Positions 36,762 to 46,411 of a stretch of DNA of 64,000 bases are shown here, piece after piece. The DNA is from Flagellimonas chongwuensis (lineage in GTDB: Bacteria; Bacteroidota; Bacteroidia; Flavobacteriales; Flavobacteriaceae): the NCBI RefSeq assembly GCF_013376415.1, contig NZ_WYET01000004.1, positions 1,054,001-1,118,000 on the forward strand, in the 5' to 3' direction. Each line of letters starts with the position of its first letter. Position 1 is the stretch's first letter. Under the pieces are notes generated by a model. The model did not search any database and was not told the DNA's origin. It worked only from the letters and a program-made list of their open reading frames with translations. The position numbers were made by a program, and so were the translations under genes.

Positions 36762-37853
36762 TTATTGTGCTTCCAGCGTGTAATAGGCCACACTTGCATC
36801 TTCGTTGTCTATCATAAAGGTAACGCGATAGGTTCCCGCAGCTTCGACATTATGGGCTCCAGGATCGTCCAGATAGGCAACAAAATCGGTGTTGTTCTGC
36901 GAACCATAATTCACTGTCCACTCATCGTTCAATCGAAACTTAAGTGCACCTGCTACCAAATCGCCCGTAAATTCCCATAGGCCTTCTTGGTAATTATAGG
37001 TCATATCAGTATCGCTATCCCATCCTCCAGGGGTAGCTGTTCCAATTATTCCGAAGGAATAGGGTTCGGCCATCCAAGTCAGGTTATTCAAATTGATCCT
37101 AATTTTATAGGAACCGATGGAAGGAACAAATGCATTGTCTCCATCTTGGACCAAGTTCCCATTACCATCACCTCCATAATTTTCGTCCCAGTTAGGGCCT
37201 GTGGTAAACTTAAAGTCCAATGCCGCGGGGTCATCAAAAGTTATGACACCCTCAAAAACTCCGGATTGGCTGGTCTCGGGCAAGGTAGCAGCTGTTGTCG
37301 GGTCCCAACCTTGATAGGTCCCGGGAACATAAACTACCGCACTGCTCACCGTTTCGCTGTACGGCGTTACTTTAAACGCCCCTGCTTTGGAAAAAATAGC
37401 TCTATCCATATAGGCCTGCACCCGGTAAACCAAGGTTCCTTTGGTGTCCGCTTGAATACCAAAACTTTTGGCCATAGTATTCAAAGTCTTTACATTCAAT
37501 TGTTTTCCAAGCACATCGCTTCCTGCAATGATATTGGTAGCATTCTGCCATGCTGTTTCCCCCAAGGTGTCAGAGGGCACATCAAATTGCAAAGTGTATT
37601 CCACCGGAGCTTCCGCAATAGGGTAAACCACCTTGTTCCAAGAAACATTTATGGCCGGTTCGTCCTGCATTTCCTGTGTCAAAACGATATCCCTTGGGGA
37701 TACTTGTGGTGTTCCTTCAAAATTTACTTTCTTCAATGTGGTGAGTTCATCGTTTACATACATCGAAGCGTCATCTTCATTTTCACAACTGGTTAAGCCT
37801 AGACCAATCAATGCCAAGAATGCGAACCATATATTGTTATAGATAATTTTCAT
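36762..37853 (-). CDS. SusE/SusF-like starch-binding surface lipoprotein
   Basis: A 363-residue lipoprotein (lipid Cys23 in LGLTSCENEDD). Residues about 25-170 form the SusE domain (DELTTLKKVNFEGTPQVSPR, then VSWNK-like strands). Two following beta-sandwich modules begin near VVYVPGTYQGWDP and FGIIGTATPGGWD, with aromatic residues as in the starch-binding modules of SusE and SusF. It has two such modules, like SusE. It captures alpha-glucan at the cell surface for the SusCD complex encoded just upstream (11-bp gap). Confidence 0.92.
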   Translation of the reverse strand: MKIIYNNIWFAFLALIGLGLTSCENEDDASMYVNDELTTLKKVNFEGTPQVSPRDIVLTQEMQDEPAINVSWNKVVYPIAEAPVEYTLQFDVPSDTLGETAWQNATNIIAGSDVLGKQLNVKTLNTMAKSFGIQADTKGTLVYRVQAYMDRAIFSKAGAFKVTPYSETVSSAVVYVPGTYQGWDPTTAATLPETSQSGVFEGVITFDDPAALDFKFTTGPNWDENYGGDGNGNLVQDGDNAFVPSIGSYKIRINLNNLTWMAEPYSFGIIGTATPGGWDSDTDMTYNYQEGLWEFTGDLVAGALKFRLNDEWTVNYGSQNNTDFVAYLDDPGAHNVEAAGTYRVTFMIDNEDASVAYYTLEAQ

Positions 37854-37864
37854 AATGCTAAATT

Positions 37865-39361
37865 TTAATATCCTGGATTTTGTTGCAGATTAGGGTTGGC
37901 ATCCATAGCTGATGTCGGTATCGGAAACAGTTTTCGATACTCATCCGATTGTCCCCTGAAATCATTAGGCTCCAAGAATGTTCCAAAGCGTATCATATCC
38001 TGTCTTCGATGACCTTCCCAGTTCAGCTCAAAACCTCTTTCTCGATAGATATCCTCCAAAGTAGGATTGTTTGATAACGCATCCAATCCGGCACGTTGTT
38101 TTATAGCATCCACCAAAGGTTTGGCCGCAGGGGCATCATTGAGCCTAACAAGGCATTCGGCCTTCATCAACATAAAATCCGCATATCTGAAAATCGGAAA
38201 GTCGTTGGATGCTCCCCCTCCATCCAAAGGTGTAGCCGGATAAAACTTGATGTTCCTTACCCCTGCAAAAGGATCGGCCCCTGGATTGTCCAACGAACCC
38301 ACTTCGGGCACATACGTTACGCCTCCAGGTTGTTCGCCCACCAAGAACTGTGCTTTTCTGATATCGGCATTGTCATAACCATTGTAAAAATCTTCGGGAA
38401 CAATGGCCCCGTTCCATCCGCTTACGCCGAATAGTTCCATGGCATGTGGGCCACTAAGGCTTCTTATGGTATAGATATTTCTGGATACTATATTAGCGGT
38501 CGCAAACATGGCCAGAATAGTTTCATCTTCTGGAAGTTGGTCTCCAAACAGCTCATAATATTGATAACCATTGGGACTGGATTCGTTTGCTGCTCCGGGA
38601 TGCAGTGAAAATCCTCCCGCTTCCATTGATTCAATGGCATCCAAACATTTTTGCCATTGTGGGGTTCCCGTGTAGACTCCTGCATTCAAATATATTTTTG
38701 CCAATAGCGCGTATCCCGCCCATGTATTGAACCTTCCGTAATATTCCCCTCCCTTGGTATCGGATAGATTGGGCACATTGGCCTCTAGTTCCGCGACTAC
38801 AAAGTCATAGACTTCTTGTCTACTTGCCTGTGGAAGTTCCTCAACTGTAATATTGTTTTCGGTGTAGAAGGGTACATTTCCATAATCGTCCATTAACAGG
38901 TAATAGAAAAAGGCACGCAACACCTTGGCTTCTGAAATCTTGGTCTGGGCCGCTTCGGCATTTTCCAATTGTTCAACGGCAAGGTTGGCACTAAAAATGG
39001 CCCGATAGAGCCAATTCCATGTGTTGTTGACAATCAGGTCGGATGGCAGCCATTCGTGTTTATACAATCTGGCAAAATCCAATTGCCAATCGCCTGTATT
39101 CCTATGAGGTATCACCTGCTCATCCGCCGTCATACAGTTTAAATCGTACCAACCATTGTCGGCACCTGCATAACCAAGGCCTCCCCAATTACCGACTACA
39201 TTGGCATAAACAGCGGCCAAGGCTACATCCGCCCCTTCAGGAGTGGAATAGAATTCATCGGCTTGATATTTATCGTAAACATTTTCCTCTACATCATCCG
39301 TACAAGAAAAAAGGAAAAGTGTAATAATTAATCCTAAAAGTGTAGTATATCTTGGTTTCAT
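37865..39361 (-). CDS. SusD/RagB-family lipoprotein (alpha-glucan PUL C)
   Basis: A 498-residue surface lipoprotein with lipid Cys20 (LFLFSCTDDVEE). SusD-type segments are KVLRAFFYYLLMDDYGNVPF, then RERGFELNWEGHRRQDMIRFG, with the terminal LQQNPGY. It partners the SusC encoded 6 bp upstream. The locus content (GH13, GH97, SusE, SusR-like regulator) makes maltodextrin the expected ligand. Confidence 0.95.
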   Translation of the reverse strand: MKPRYTTLLGLIITLFLFSCTDDVEENVYDKYQADEFYSTPEGADVALAAVYANVVGNWGGLGYAGADNGWYDLNCMTADEQVIPHRNTGDWQLDFARLYKHEWLPSDLIVNNTWNWLYRAIFSANLAVEQLENAEAAQTKISEAKVLRAFFYYLLMDDYGNVPFYTENNITVEELPQASRQEVYDFVVAELEANVPNLSDTKGGEYYGRFNTWAGYALLAKIYLNAGVYTGTPQWQKCLDAIESMEAGGFSLHPGAANESSPNGYQYYELFGDQLPEDETILAMFATANIVSRNIYTIRSLSGPHAMELFGVSGWNGAIVPEDFYNGYDNADIRKAQFLVGEQPGGVTYVPEVGSLDNPGADPFAGVRNIKFYPATPLDGGGASNDFPIFRYADFMLMKAECLVRLNDAPAAKPLVDAIKQRAGLDALSNNPTLEDIYRERGFELNWEGHRRQDMIRFGTFLEPNDFRGQSDEYRKLFPIPTSAMDANPNLQQNPGY

Positions 39362-39367
39362 TTTTTC

Positions 39368-42300
39368 TTATTTAAATTTTACTTGTAGTCCCAAAGCTGC
39401 GCTCGAAGTTCTTGGATAGATTCCGAAATCTCCCCCGAACCCATTGGCTCCATTAAAATTAAGTTCGGGGTCCACACCCGAGTAATCCGTAAACAACAAC
39501 AAATTGTTTGCTGTAAGCGATATTCTCAACGATTTGATATAATCAAGCTTATCGGTATTTATAGTATAGCTGGCGGTCACATTCTCCAATCGTACAAAAT
39601 CACCGTCCTCCAACCATAGGTCCGAACCATATTGTGAGGTGTACAGGCCTAAATCAACAGCGCTTTCCAAGACATTGGAGTTACCCAAACTTTCCATTCG
39701 ACTTAGGTTCTGCTTGAGACCATTGTATATCTTATTGCCTCCTGATCCTCTCCACAACATGGAAAAATCGAAGTTTTTATACCTGAAGGTTGGATTGATG
39801 GCAAAATTATACGTAGGTAGGGCAGAGCCTTCCAATACCCTATCAGGGCTTCGTGTCCCTTGATCAATAACGCCATCGCCATTGATATCCTGAACGGTTT
39901 CGGCCCCTACTTCATTAATTCCTGAATGCTGGAGGATGGAATACGTACCTATGGCCTCTCCCTCGATCAGGAACGAATTGGTCCCCCATGGAATATAATT
40001 GGTATTCAATTCCACTCCCTCGATGGCGCCACTTAGATTGAGCACCTTATTGTCCAGCAAGGAAAGGTTACCGCCAAGGGTCAGCTGCATGTCATCGTTC
40101 CTGATAAAATCATAGCTAAGGGCAACTTCCAAACCGCGGTTTCGTATACTTCCCACATTGGCGGCTATGGTATTGTAAGGGAACGGTGGTTGTGGAACGG
40201 TATAATTGAACAACAGGTCGTCTGTAGTTGCGGTAAAGGCATCGATAGACCCCGTTAAGCGGTAATCGATCAAACTGAAATCTAACCCAACATTGGCCTG
40301 TTTTTTGCGTTCCCATTTCAGGTCACCATTGGAATTTTGGGAAATTTGGAAGTTGCTTATCTCCGCACCCCCAAAATAGGTTACACCGCTCGGACTAACC
40401 AATGATAGGGACTGTTGCGGGAACAGGCCTTGCTGGTTCCCTGTGATTCCATATCCCCCACGCAGCTTTAATTGATCAAAAAAACCGTCCTTCATAAAGC
40501 CTTCTTCATCAATCCTCCAGGCCAATGAGACTGCCGGGAAATTCCCCCATTTGTTCTCATCACCAAAAACCGAGGAACCATCCCTACGATAGCTCATGGT
40601 AATCAGATATTTATCCAATAAGGTATAATTTATCCTTCCCAAAAAAGAGATCAGACTACGGTCATTTTTATAGGATGAGATGTCACCTGACCGCACATCG
40701 GACAGGTCACCGCCCTGTAATGCATTGTATGTGGTCTCATCATTGAAAAAACCGCGAGCTTGAGCAAAATTACCTTGATACATCTGCTGCTGCCACTCGT
40801 ACAAGGCCAACGCATCTATTTTATGATTACCAAAGGTGTTTTTATAGGATAAACTAACGTTGGTCAGTTTTTCGTCCTCATTGCTATTATTGATATTGGC
40901 AAAGCCATTTTGATTTACTGCATTGGCATCTGTTGAGGCTACCGGAAGATAGAACCCTACCGTGTTATTGGTTTTTCTCCAACTCCCGAACCATCCCAAA
41001 GTGATTCCTTTGTACACATCCAAGTCGGCATCCAAGCTCACGAACAAATTGTTGTTCTCCCGTTCATCCACCGTTGTTTGTGCCACCGCATATGGGTTTA
41101 GATATTCAAAAACGTTCGGATCCGTATAGTATGAGCCATCCGTATCAAAAACTGGATCCGTGGGTCTCTTAAAATAAGAGTTGGTCACCAAGTTGGATGT
41201 AAACCCAACGCTTCCGATACTTTGAATACTGTTCGATGTCTCTATGACGCCCGTGTTAATATTCATCGTAAGGTTCAAATGATCGTTCAATGCCTTTTGA
41301 TTGGCAGAAAGTCTGGCGATGTATTTATCATTTTGTGAATTGATGACAACACCTTCTTGTAAAATAGCACTTACCGATGCCCTATAATTGAAAGTATCGG
41401 TACCGGCTCCAAATGAAATGGTGTGGTTTTGTGTAAATCCAGATTTGGTCAAGACATCGTACCAGTCCGTACTAGAACCGTGATTGGCCGAAGCTGGAAC
41501 ACCATATAATTGCGCCTGTTCCCACCATTGTTGGGCATCCAGCACATCCAGTTTATTGGACAGTACGTCAATCGCAACAGTCGATGTGTACTCGAAAGTA
41601 GACTGCCCATTCTTGTTGTTCTTGGTGGTCACTATAATGACACCCGGAGCACCTCGGGAACCATATACTGCCGTGGCAGATGCATCCTTTAAAATGTCAA
41701 TGGATTTGATTTCGTTGGGCGGGATCTGATCTAAAAGGCCCATATTTCCCTGAACTCCATCTACCACAACCAAGGGGTCGTTACCACCGATCAAAGAACC
41801 GATTCCACGAATTCTGATACTCGGTGTGGATCCCGGCTCACTCCCTTGTTGGTTAATAATAACACCCGGAGCCTTGCCCGAGATCTGTTGCAGCGGATTG
41901 GTAATGGCCCCGCTATTAAAATCTTCATTGGATATGGTAGCCACAGCTCCGGAAACATCCCTCTTGGAGGATGTACCATAACCTATGACCACGACTTCAT
42001 CCAGATTGGAAACAGATTCTTGCATGATCACATTGATTGTCCGTTGGTTTCCCACTGGAATGGATTGCGTGGTAAAACCAATGCTGGAATAAACCAAAAC
42101 AGCTTCAGGTGAAGATACCGTAATCGAATAATTACCGTCCATATCCGTTGTAACGCCATTTTGGGTTCCTTCTTCCAAGACATTGATGAAAGCCATTGGA
42201 ATGCCTTGACCATCTACAACATTTCCACTGATTTGAATTTGTGAATTTTGCCAGGCCCTAAGATCCTTACTTGATGCATGACCTGAAAAACATAACATTA

Positions 42301-42379
42301 GGGTAAAGAACACCACTAAATACCAGGTTGGTTCCATAACATAGGATCCAACCCATTTTCCTAATAATTTTTTGTCCAT
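39368..42379 (-). CDS. SusC-family TonB-dependent transporter (alpha-glucan PUL C)
   Basis: A 1003-residue outer-membrane receptor. The signal sequence is somewhat long (to about residue 37, FSGHASSK). It is followed by a carboxypeptidase-regulatory-like domain (about 48-125), LDEVVVIGYGTSSKRDVSGA, a plug with IRGIGSLIGGNDPLVVVDG, and the barrel ending in GLQVKFK. There is no STN domain. It imports malto-oligosaccharides with SusD. It is transcribed away from the SusR-like gene, and the 315-bp shared region should contain the regulator's binding sites. Confidence 0.95.
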   Translation of the reverse strand: MDKKLLGKWVGSYVMEPTWYLVVFFTLMLCFSGHASSKDLRAWQNSQIQISGNVVDGQGIPMAFINVLEEGTQNGVTTDMDGNYSITVSSPEAVLVYSSIGFTTQSIPVGNQRTINVIMQESVSNLDEVVVIGYGTSSKRDVSGAVATISNEDFNSGAITNPLQQISGKAPGVIINQQGSEPGSTPSIRIRGIGSLIGGNDPLVVVDGVQGNMGLLDQIPPNEIKSIDILKDASATAVYGSRGAPGVIIVTTKNNKNGQSTFEYTSTVAIDVLSNKLDVLDAQQWWEQAQLYGVPASANHGSSTDWYDVLTKSGFTQNHTISFGAGTDTFNYRASVSAILQEGVVINSQNDKYIARLSANQKALNDHLNLTMNINTGVIETSNSIQSIGSVGFTSNLVTNSYFKRPTDPVFDTDGSYYTDPNVFEYLNPYAVAQTTVDERENNNLFVSLDADLDVYKGITLGWFGSWRKTNNTVGFYLPVASTDANAVNQNGFANINNSNEDEKLTNVSLSYKNTFGNHKIDALALYEWQQQMYQGNFAQARGFFNDETTYNALQGGDLSDVRSGDISSYKNDRSLISFLGRINYTLLDKYLITMSYRRDGSSVFGDENKWGNFPAVSLAWRIDEEGFMKDGFFDQLKLRGGYGITGNQQGLFPQQSLSLVSPSGVTYFGGAEISNFQISQNSNGDLKWERKKQANVGLDFSLIDYRLTGSIDAFTATTDDLLFNYTVPQPPFPYNTIAANVGSIRNRGLEVALSYDFIRNDDMQLTLGGNLSLLDNKVLNLSGAIEGVELNTNYIPWGTNSFLIEGEAIGTYSILQHSGINEVGAETVQDINGDGVIDQGTRSPDRVLEGSALPTYNFAINPTFRYKNFDFSMLWRGSGGNKIYNGLKQNLSRMESLGNSNVLESAVDLGLYTSQYGSDLWLEDGDFVRLENVTASYTINTDKLDYIKSLRISLTANNLLLFTDYSGVDPELNFNGANGFGGDFGIYPRTSSAALGLQVKFK

Positions 42380-42449
42380 TTAGTTTGCTTTAGTTTAAAC
42401 TGACCTCTCATCGTAAAGCCAGATGAGATTCCATATTATATGCAACTGT

Positions 42450-42457
42450 CAAAGCTA
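42450..42457 (-). promoter_or_regulatory. Possible -7 element for the PUL C susC operon
   Basis: The minus strand reads TAGCTTTG, an exact TAnnTTTG match 70 bp upstream of the susC start in the divergent region with the SusR-like gene. No TTG stands at the standard spacing, as expected for an activator-dependent promoter. The remainder of 42380-42694 is AT-rich, with no other element recognised. Confidence 0.35.
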
Positions 42458-42694
42458 TCGATGGACTTGAATCATTAAAAAAAATCAATCAAAAATCAAT
42501 ATAAATACATCTGCATTATAATTTTAAATTATTAATTATCAATCATTTAAAACAAACATGAAAACAAATAAATCAAGGTTTTATTTTAAAAAATACATAC
42601 TGTACTATTGAGGAATATTGTATTTTAAACCTTTCTTTTTAGGAAAGTAATAATCAATTGTAACCAATTTTAGTGATTAGAAAATCATAACGAA

Positions 42695-44383
42695 ATGAAA
42701 TCCAACATTGTTTTATGGTTAGCATGTATATTGTATACAGTTGTAAATGCCCAAAATACAAGCCATGACAGTATTATCTCAGCATTGGACAAGGCTATTG
42801 AACTACGTACCAAATATGCAAAACAGAAGCACGCCCAACTTGACAGTCTAAAACAAATTGCGCTCAAAAAAGAGTTAAGCTCCAGTACAAAGGATATTCA
42901 CAGGGCCTACATCCATTTATACGAAGGATATAGAGCATTTAGGTATGATTCTGCCTATTATTACTTGGAAAAGGCAAAGGGACTTGCTCAAAAAATAAAG
43001 GATAGCTCCTTAATAGCGGAAACAAAGATAGACGAGGGCTTTATCCTAATATCGGCGGGCTTATTTACAGAGGCTCTTGACACACTGAACAGTATCAATA
43101 CAAAACATCTTGACCCTACCAATAAATATGACTTTTATTACAATATGGCACGGGTCTATTTTGATCTGACCGATTACAATGATGATGAAAGGTTTAGAAT
43201 AAATTATATTCGAAAAGGTATAGCCCTCCTTAATAAAGCACTTGAAAATGCACCGGAGAACAGTGATAATTTTTTAAAGGCCGAAGGACTCAAAGAATTA
43301 AAACAACAAAATTGGGATAGGGCAAGGCGTATTTATCTGGAGTTATTGGATCGCGAACTTTCACCAGATATGTATGGTGTAGCCACTTCCAGCCTTAGTT
43401 TTGTTTACAGTCAATTGAATAGGCCGCATAAAGCCCTTGATTATCTTGCCATGGCAGCTATTTCGGACATAGAGCACTCCATCCAAGAAAATACCGCTTT
43501 GAGAAATCTGGCCATCCAGTTGTATGACAACGGAGAACTGAACAAAGCAAACCAATATGTAAGGATTGCCTTTAAGGATGCGGAGCTTTATAATGCAAGG
43601 CATAGAAGAAACCAAATATCGGCCATCCTGCCCATTATAGAGAGTGCCCAATTGTACAAACTTGAGCAAAAAAACAAAAGTCTCAAAAACACCGTGGTTC
43701 TACTGACCCTCCTTTCCATTGTCATTCTCGTCTCGCTTGCCATCATTTTTAAGCAGCTCAAAGATAAAAAGGAGGTTAGAAAAGCAATTTCCAAGAACAA
43801 CGAAAGGCTCCAACAAATGAATTTAAGCCTAATGGAGTCTGATGCTATAAAACAGGACTACATCACGTATTTTTTGAAAGCGACCTCACAATTGATCAAT
43901 AAAATGGTGGCCCTTCAAAAAAACACTATTTTAAAAGTTAGGACAAAAAAAACAGAAGAGATTCTTGATGTAATGCAACGGTACAGTGCCAAAAAAGAAA
44001 GAAATGAACTTTTTCATCAATTTGACGAAGTATTCCTGCAGTTGTTTCCCTCGTTTATTGAAAGTATTAATCGGTTATTTCCTGAAAACGAAAAAGTCTT
44101 TGTAAAAAAAGGGGATCTGCTCAGTACTGAGCTACGAATTTATGCCCTATATCGGTTAGGTATCCAGGATAATGCACAAGTCGCCGAGTTTTTGGATGTG
44201 TCGATAAATACTGTTTATTCCTATAAGACCCGATTAAAAAGCAAATCAAGGTTTCGAAATGTCTTTGAAAGTAAGGTTATGGACATAAAAAGGCTTGACA
44301 GCAAAAACTTGGCAGGGGATAAGAAAGAAGGTGGCACAGATGATATCAATACACATATCGATGGTGAATCCCATATATCTTAG
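42695..44383 (+). CDS. SusR-like TPR transcriptional regulator (DUF6377 family)
   Basis: A 562-residue membrane-bound regulator. It has a signal peptide or first hydrophobic segment (about 1-19), a periplasmic TPR region (about 25-320), a transmembrane helix (about 331-352, VVLLTLLSIVILVSLAIIF), a coiled linker and a cytoplasmic LuxR-like helix-turn-helix near 470-520 (NAQVAEFLDVSINTVYSYKTRL). This is the architecture of SusR, which activates starch-use genes in response to maltose or maltodextrin. It is divergent from the susCDE-GH13-GH97 operon and is very probably its activator. Confidence 0.92.
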   Translation: MKSNIVLWLACILYTVVNAQNTSHDSIISALDKAIELRTKYAKQKHAQLDSLKQIALKKELSSSTKDIHRAYIHLYEGYRAFRYDSAYYYLEKAKGLAQKIKDSSLIAETKIDEGFILISAGLFTEALDTLNSINTKHLDPTNKYDFYYNMARVYFDLTDYNDDERFRINYIRKGIALLNKALENAPENSDNFLKAEGLKELKQQNWDRARRIYLELLDRELSPDMYGVATSSLSFVYSQLNRPHKALDYLAMAAISDIEHSIQENTALRNLAIQLYDNGELNKANQYVRIAFKDAELYNARHRRNQISAILPIIESAQLYKLEQKNKSLKNTVVLLTLLSIVILVSLAIIFKQLKDKKEVRKAISKNNERLQQMNLSLMESDAIKQDYITYFLKATSQLINKMVALQKNTILKVRTKKTEEILDVMQRYSAKKERNELFHQFDEVFLQLFPSFIESINRLFPENEKVFVKKGDLLSTELRIYALYRLGIQDNAQVAEFLDVSINTVYSYKTRLKSKSRFRNVFESKVMDIKRLDSKNLAGDKKEGGTDDINTHIDGESHIS

Positions 44384-44585
44384 GTGTTGATTCCATGATG
44401 CCCCCATATAGAGGTTCGCTTGGAAAAAAGTTTGGTTTTGTTAAGCACTTGGCACAAAATTGAATATCTTGATTTTTCCTATCCTTATAGGGATTATGGG
44501 ATGACTGACACACAATGCAGTAATGGCTCGGCTCTTTGATGTAACGATGACAGGTTGCCGTACAACCTATTTTGGAGATTTGCAT
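44346..44585 (-). CDS. Small cysteine-rich ORF, doubtful
   Basis: A 79-residue ORF whose N-terminal half has three cysteine pairs (GCTATCH, CIVC, CAKC) as in small zinc-binding proteins; the C-terminal half is nondescript. Its last 38 bases overlap the end of the SusR-like gene on the opposite strand. The frame stays open upstream to a stop near 44652, suggesting it could be the tail of a broken longer gene. No family is recognised, and it may not be a gene. Confidence 0.25.
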   Translation of the reverse strand: MQISKIGCTATCHRYIKEPSHYCIVCQSSHNPYKDRKNQDIQFCAKCLTKPNFFPSEPLYGGIMESTPKIYGIHHRYVY

Positions 44586-45087
44586 CACCTCTGCCCTATC
44601 GGGTATAAAATTAGGGGCGAAAATAAAAGCTGCTCCAAAAATATAACGGGGTCATATAAAGACCTGACATGACTTGGATTCAAGCGACCGTCCTTGGCAA
44701 ACTGTCCAAAGACCCGTTCAGATGCGAAATGTAATTGATATCCTCCAGCAGTTCCATTTTAAACTCCCTGAGGCCCTTTTTGGTAATAGTAGTCGCTTCC
44801 ATAGTTTTTGAGTTTTAAAAAAAAGAGCCCTCGTATTGGATTCATGCAATTTGATGGCCCTTCCATTGATTTGACTGTAACTGCCAAAACAAAAAAAGGT
44901 TTTTGGAAAAACTTCCCAAGTTGGTACCAACGTGGGTAAAAATCTAGGACTATTCCATCAGTGGTTTTTATCACCTCAACATTGTTTACCAAACATTGAA
45001 TTCAAAGATGCCGGGGATGATTTGTACAACATAGGGTTAAGGAGGTCGACAAAGACCATCCAATAGATGTAAAATAATGATAAAAAA
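44384..45087. other. Gene-poor stretch with short ORFs, possible decayed mobile-element DNA
   Basis: There are 704 bp between the SusR-like gene and the AraC gene with no intact gene. Besides the cysteine-rich ORF, a 40-codon ORF on the minus strand (44680-44802) begins MEATTITKKGLREFKMELLE. From memory this resembles the beginning of excisionase-type helix-turn-helix proteins of Bacteroidota conjugative elements, but the helix-turn-helix itself is missing. A third overlapping frame (44759-44992, TTG start) encodes a peptide with DGIVLDFYPRWYQLGKFF. The mix of short, protein-like frames suggests decayed coding DNA. Confidence 0.35.
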
Positions 45088-45930
45088 CTAAAGCCCCCTT
45101 CCTATATATTCAGATGGCGAACATCCCAAATGTTTTTTAAAAATCCTATCAAAATAGGAAAGACTGTTAAACCCAGACTCAAAGCATGCCAAGGATATTG
45201 AATTTTTTTTGCTTTTATCCCTTAGAAGTCTACAGGCATAATTTATCCGCACATTATTTATGTAATCGACAAAGGTTTTGTTTGTCTTTTGCTTAAAGTA
45301 TCTACAAAATGAGGATTTGTTCATGCCTACCATATCAGCAACTGTCTCCAAATCGATCACTTCTTTAAAATGCATCATTATATATTCTAGAACCTTATTT
45401 AAACGATTGTCATGAACTATGAAATTTTCTGTCCAATTCGCACTTCCCAGCTTTGAAAAGTTTTTATTCTGAGAAAGCCTAAAAAGAATCCGTAGCGCTT
45501 GTAGATTAGATTCCATATCATGCATATCAGCAAGTTCTTGAAATAAGGGCAGGAGTAATTTACTTTTTAACTTGTCTATCATTATTCCCCTTTCACATAT
45601 GTCAATTATATATTTAAGAAAATCGAACTGATGGTTCGTCCCCAATTTGTCCAAATATATAGGATTGAAGTGCAAGACTATTGACTTGGAAGTTGTGTCA
45701 TGTTCAGTATCACTATCGAACATATGGGGAAGGTTCGATCCTAACAAAAAAATATTGTCCTGCTCAAAATGTCCAATAAAATCCCCTACATATAATGTTC
45801 CTTGTCCTTGTACAATATATACTAGTTCCAATTCAGGATGATAGTGCCACAGTTTTAGAAACTCTTTGCCTTCAGTTGCGGAATATTGTATTTGGGATAC
45901 AGCTGATTTATGTAGAAAATGAAGTTTCAT
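45088..45930 (-). CDS. AraC-family transcriptional regulator with cupin sensor
   Basis: A 280-residue cytoplasmic regulator. Residues about 20-140 form a cupin-type sugar-sensing domain (LWHYHPELELVYIVQGQGTL). Residues about 180-278 form the double helix-turn-helix of the AraC family (ADMVGMNKSSFCRYFKQ and CFESGFNSLSYFDRIFKK). It is transcribed away from the PUL D susC and is the natural candidate for its activator, probably binding a monosaccharide such as fucose or a related sugar in the cytoplasm (inference). Confidence 0.9.
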   Translation of the reverse strand: MKLHFLHKSAVSQIQYSATEGKEFLKLWHYHPELELVYIVQGQGTLYVGDFIGHFEQDNIFLLGSNLPHMFDSDTEHDTTSKSIVLHFNPIYLDKLGTNHQFDFLKYIIDICERGIMIDKLKSKLLLPLFQELADMHDMESNLQALRILFRLSQNKNFSKLGSANWTENFIVHDNRLNKVLEYIMMHFKEVIDLETVADMVGMNKSSFCRYFKQKTNKTFVDYINNVRINYACRLLRDKSKKNSISLACFESGFNSLSYFDRIFKKHLGCSPSEYIGRGL

Positions 45931-46411
45931 TATATAGTTCTAACTTGTTATTAACAATCTGTTCTTATAATCACCATGATATTGTTGTACTCTATTTAAA
46001 CATCACTCTCAAGTATTAATTGTATGGAAGAAGTCCATTCCCAGCAACATCGATTGCAGGCTAAAGTACCCAATCCTATAAAACAAAAATATGCATGTCA
46101 TCTGCTCTATGACACATTAGCCATTTCTCCTTTAAGAATAGAAATCTGAGCGACTTGATTACTTGGCCAATTTCAAATATTAACAATGTAATAGATAATT
46201 CAACCAAATAATTATAGAAAACTAAAAACTTCATCCAAAAATTTGATTAATAATCATATTTAGGAAAAATATTACATCAACAACAAAGAAGATGCAAATA
46301 TCGTACAACCTCTTGCAAACATAGTTCATTTGCTCGGCTTTATTTAACAATAAATTTGGTGTTAAGAAATAGTTATAAAAGTTTTAATTCGATTATAAAC
46401 ACCAAAAACAG
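45931..46411. other. Divergent regulatory region between the AraC gene and PUL D susC
   Basis: A 481-bp, strongly AT-rich stretch without any ORF of note. It contains the susC promoter candidate at 46329-46358 and presumably AraC sites, which I could not define. A poorly structured region from 46020 to 46150 has higher GC and short broken frames but no recognisable product. Confidence 0.5.
46329..46358 (+). promoter_or_regulatory. Bacteroidota promoter of the PUL D susC operon
   Basis: TTTG (46329-46332), an 18-base spacer and TAAATTTG (46351-46358) match the Bacteroidota consensus TTTG-N19-21-TAnnTTTG except for a spacer one base short of the usual range. Transcription would begin near 46365, giving a leader of about 45 bases before the susC ATG at 46412. 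Confidence 0.65.

Noticed and set aside
36987..37796. 269-codon open frame on the plus strand
   Set aside because: It is wholly antisense to the clearly coding SusE-like gene, lacks a family, a signal or a ribosome-binding site, and arises from the codon use of the real gene.
44759..44992. 77-residue minus-strand ORF as an intact gene
   Set aside because: It starts only with TTG, overlaps other equally plausible frames and matches no family I recognise; it is kept only as part of the decayed stretch.
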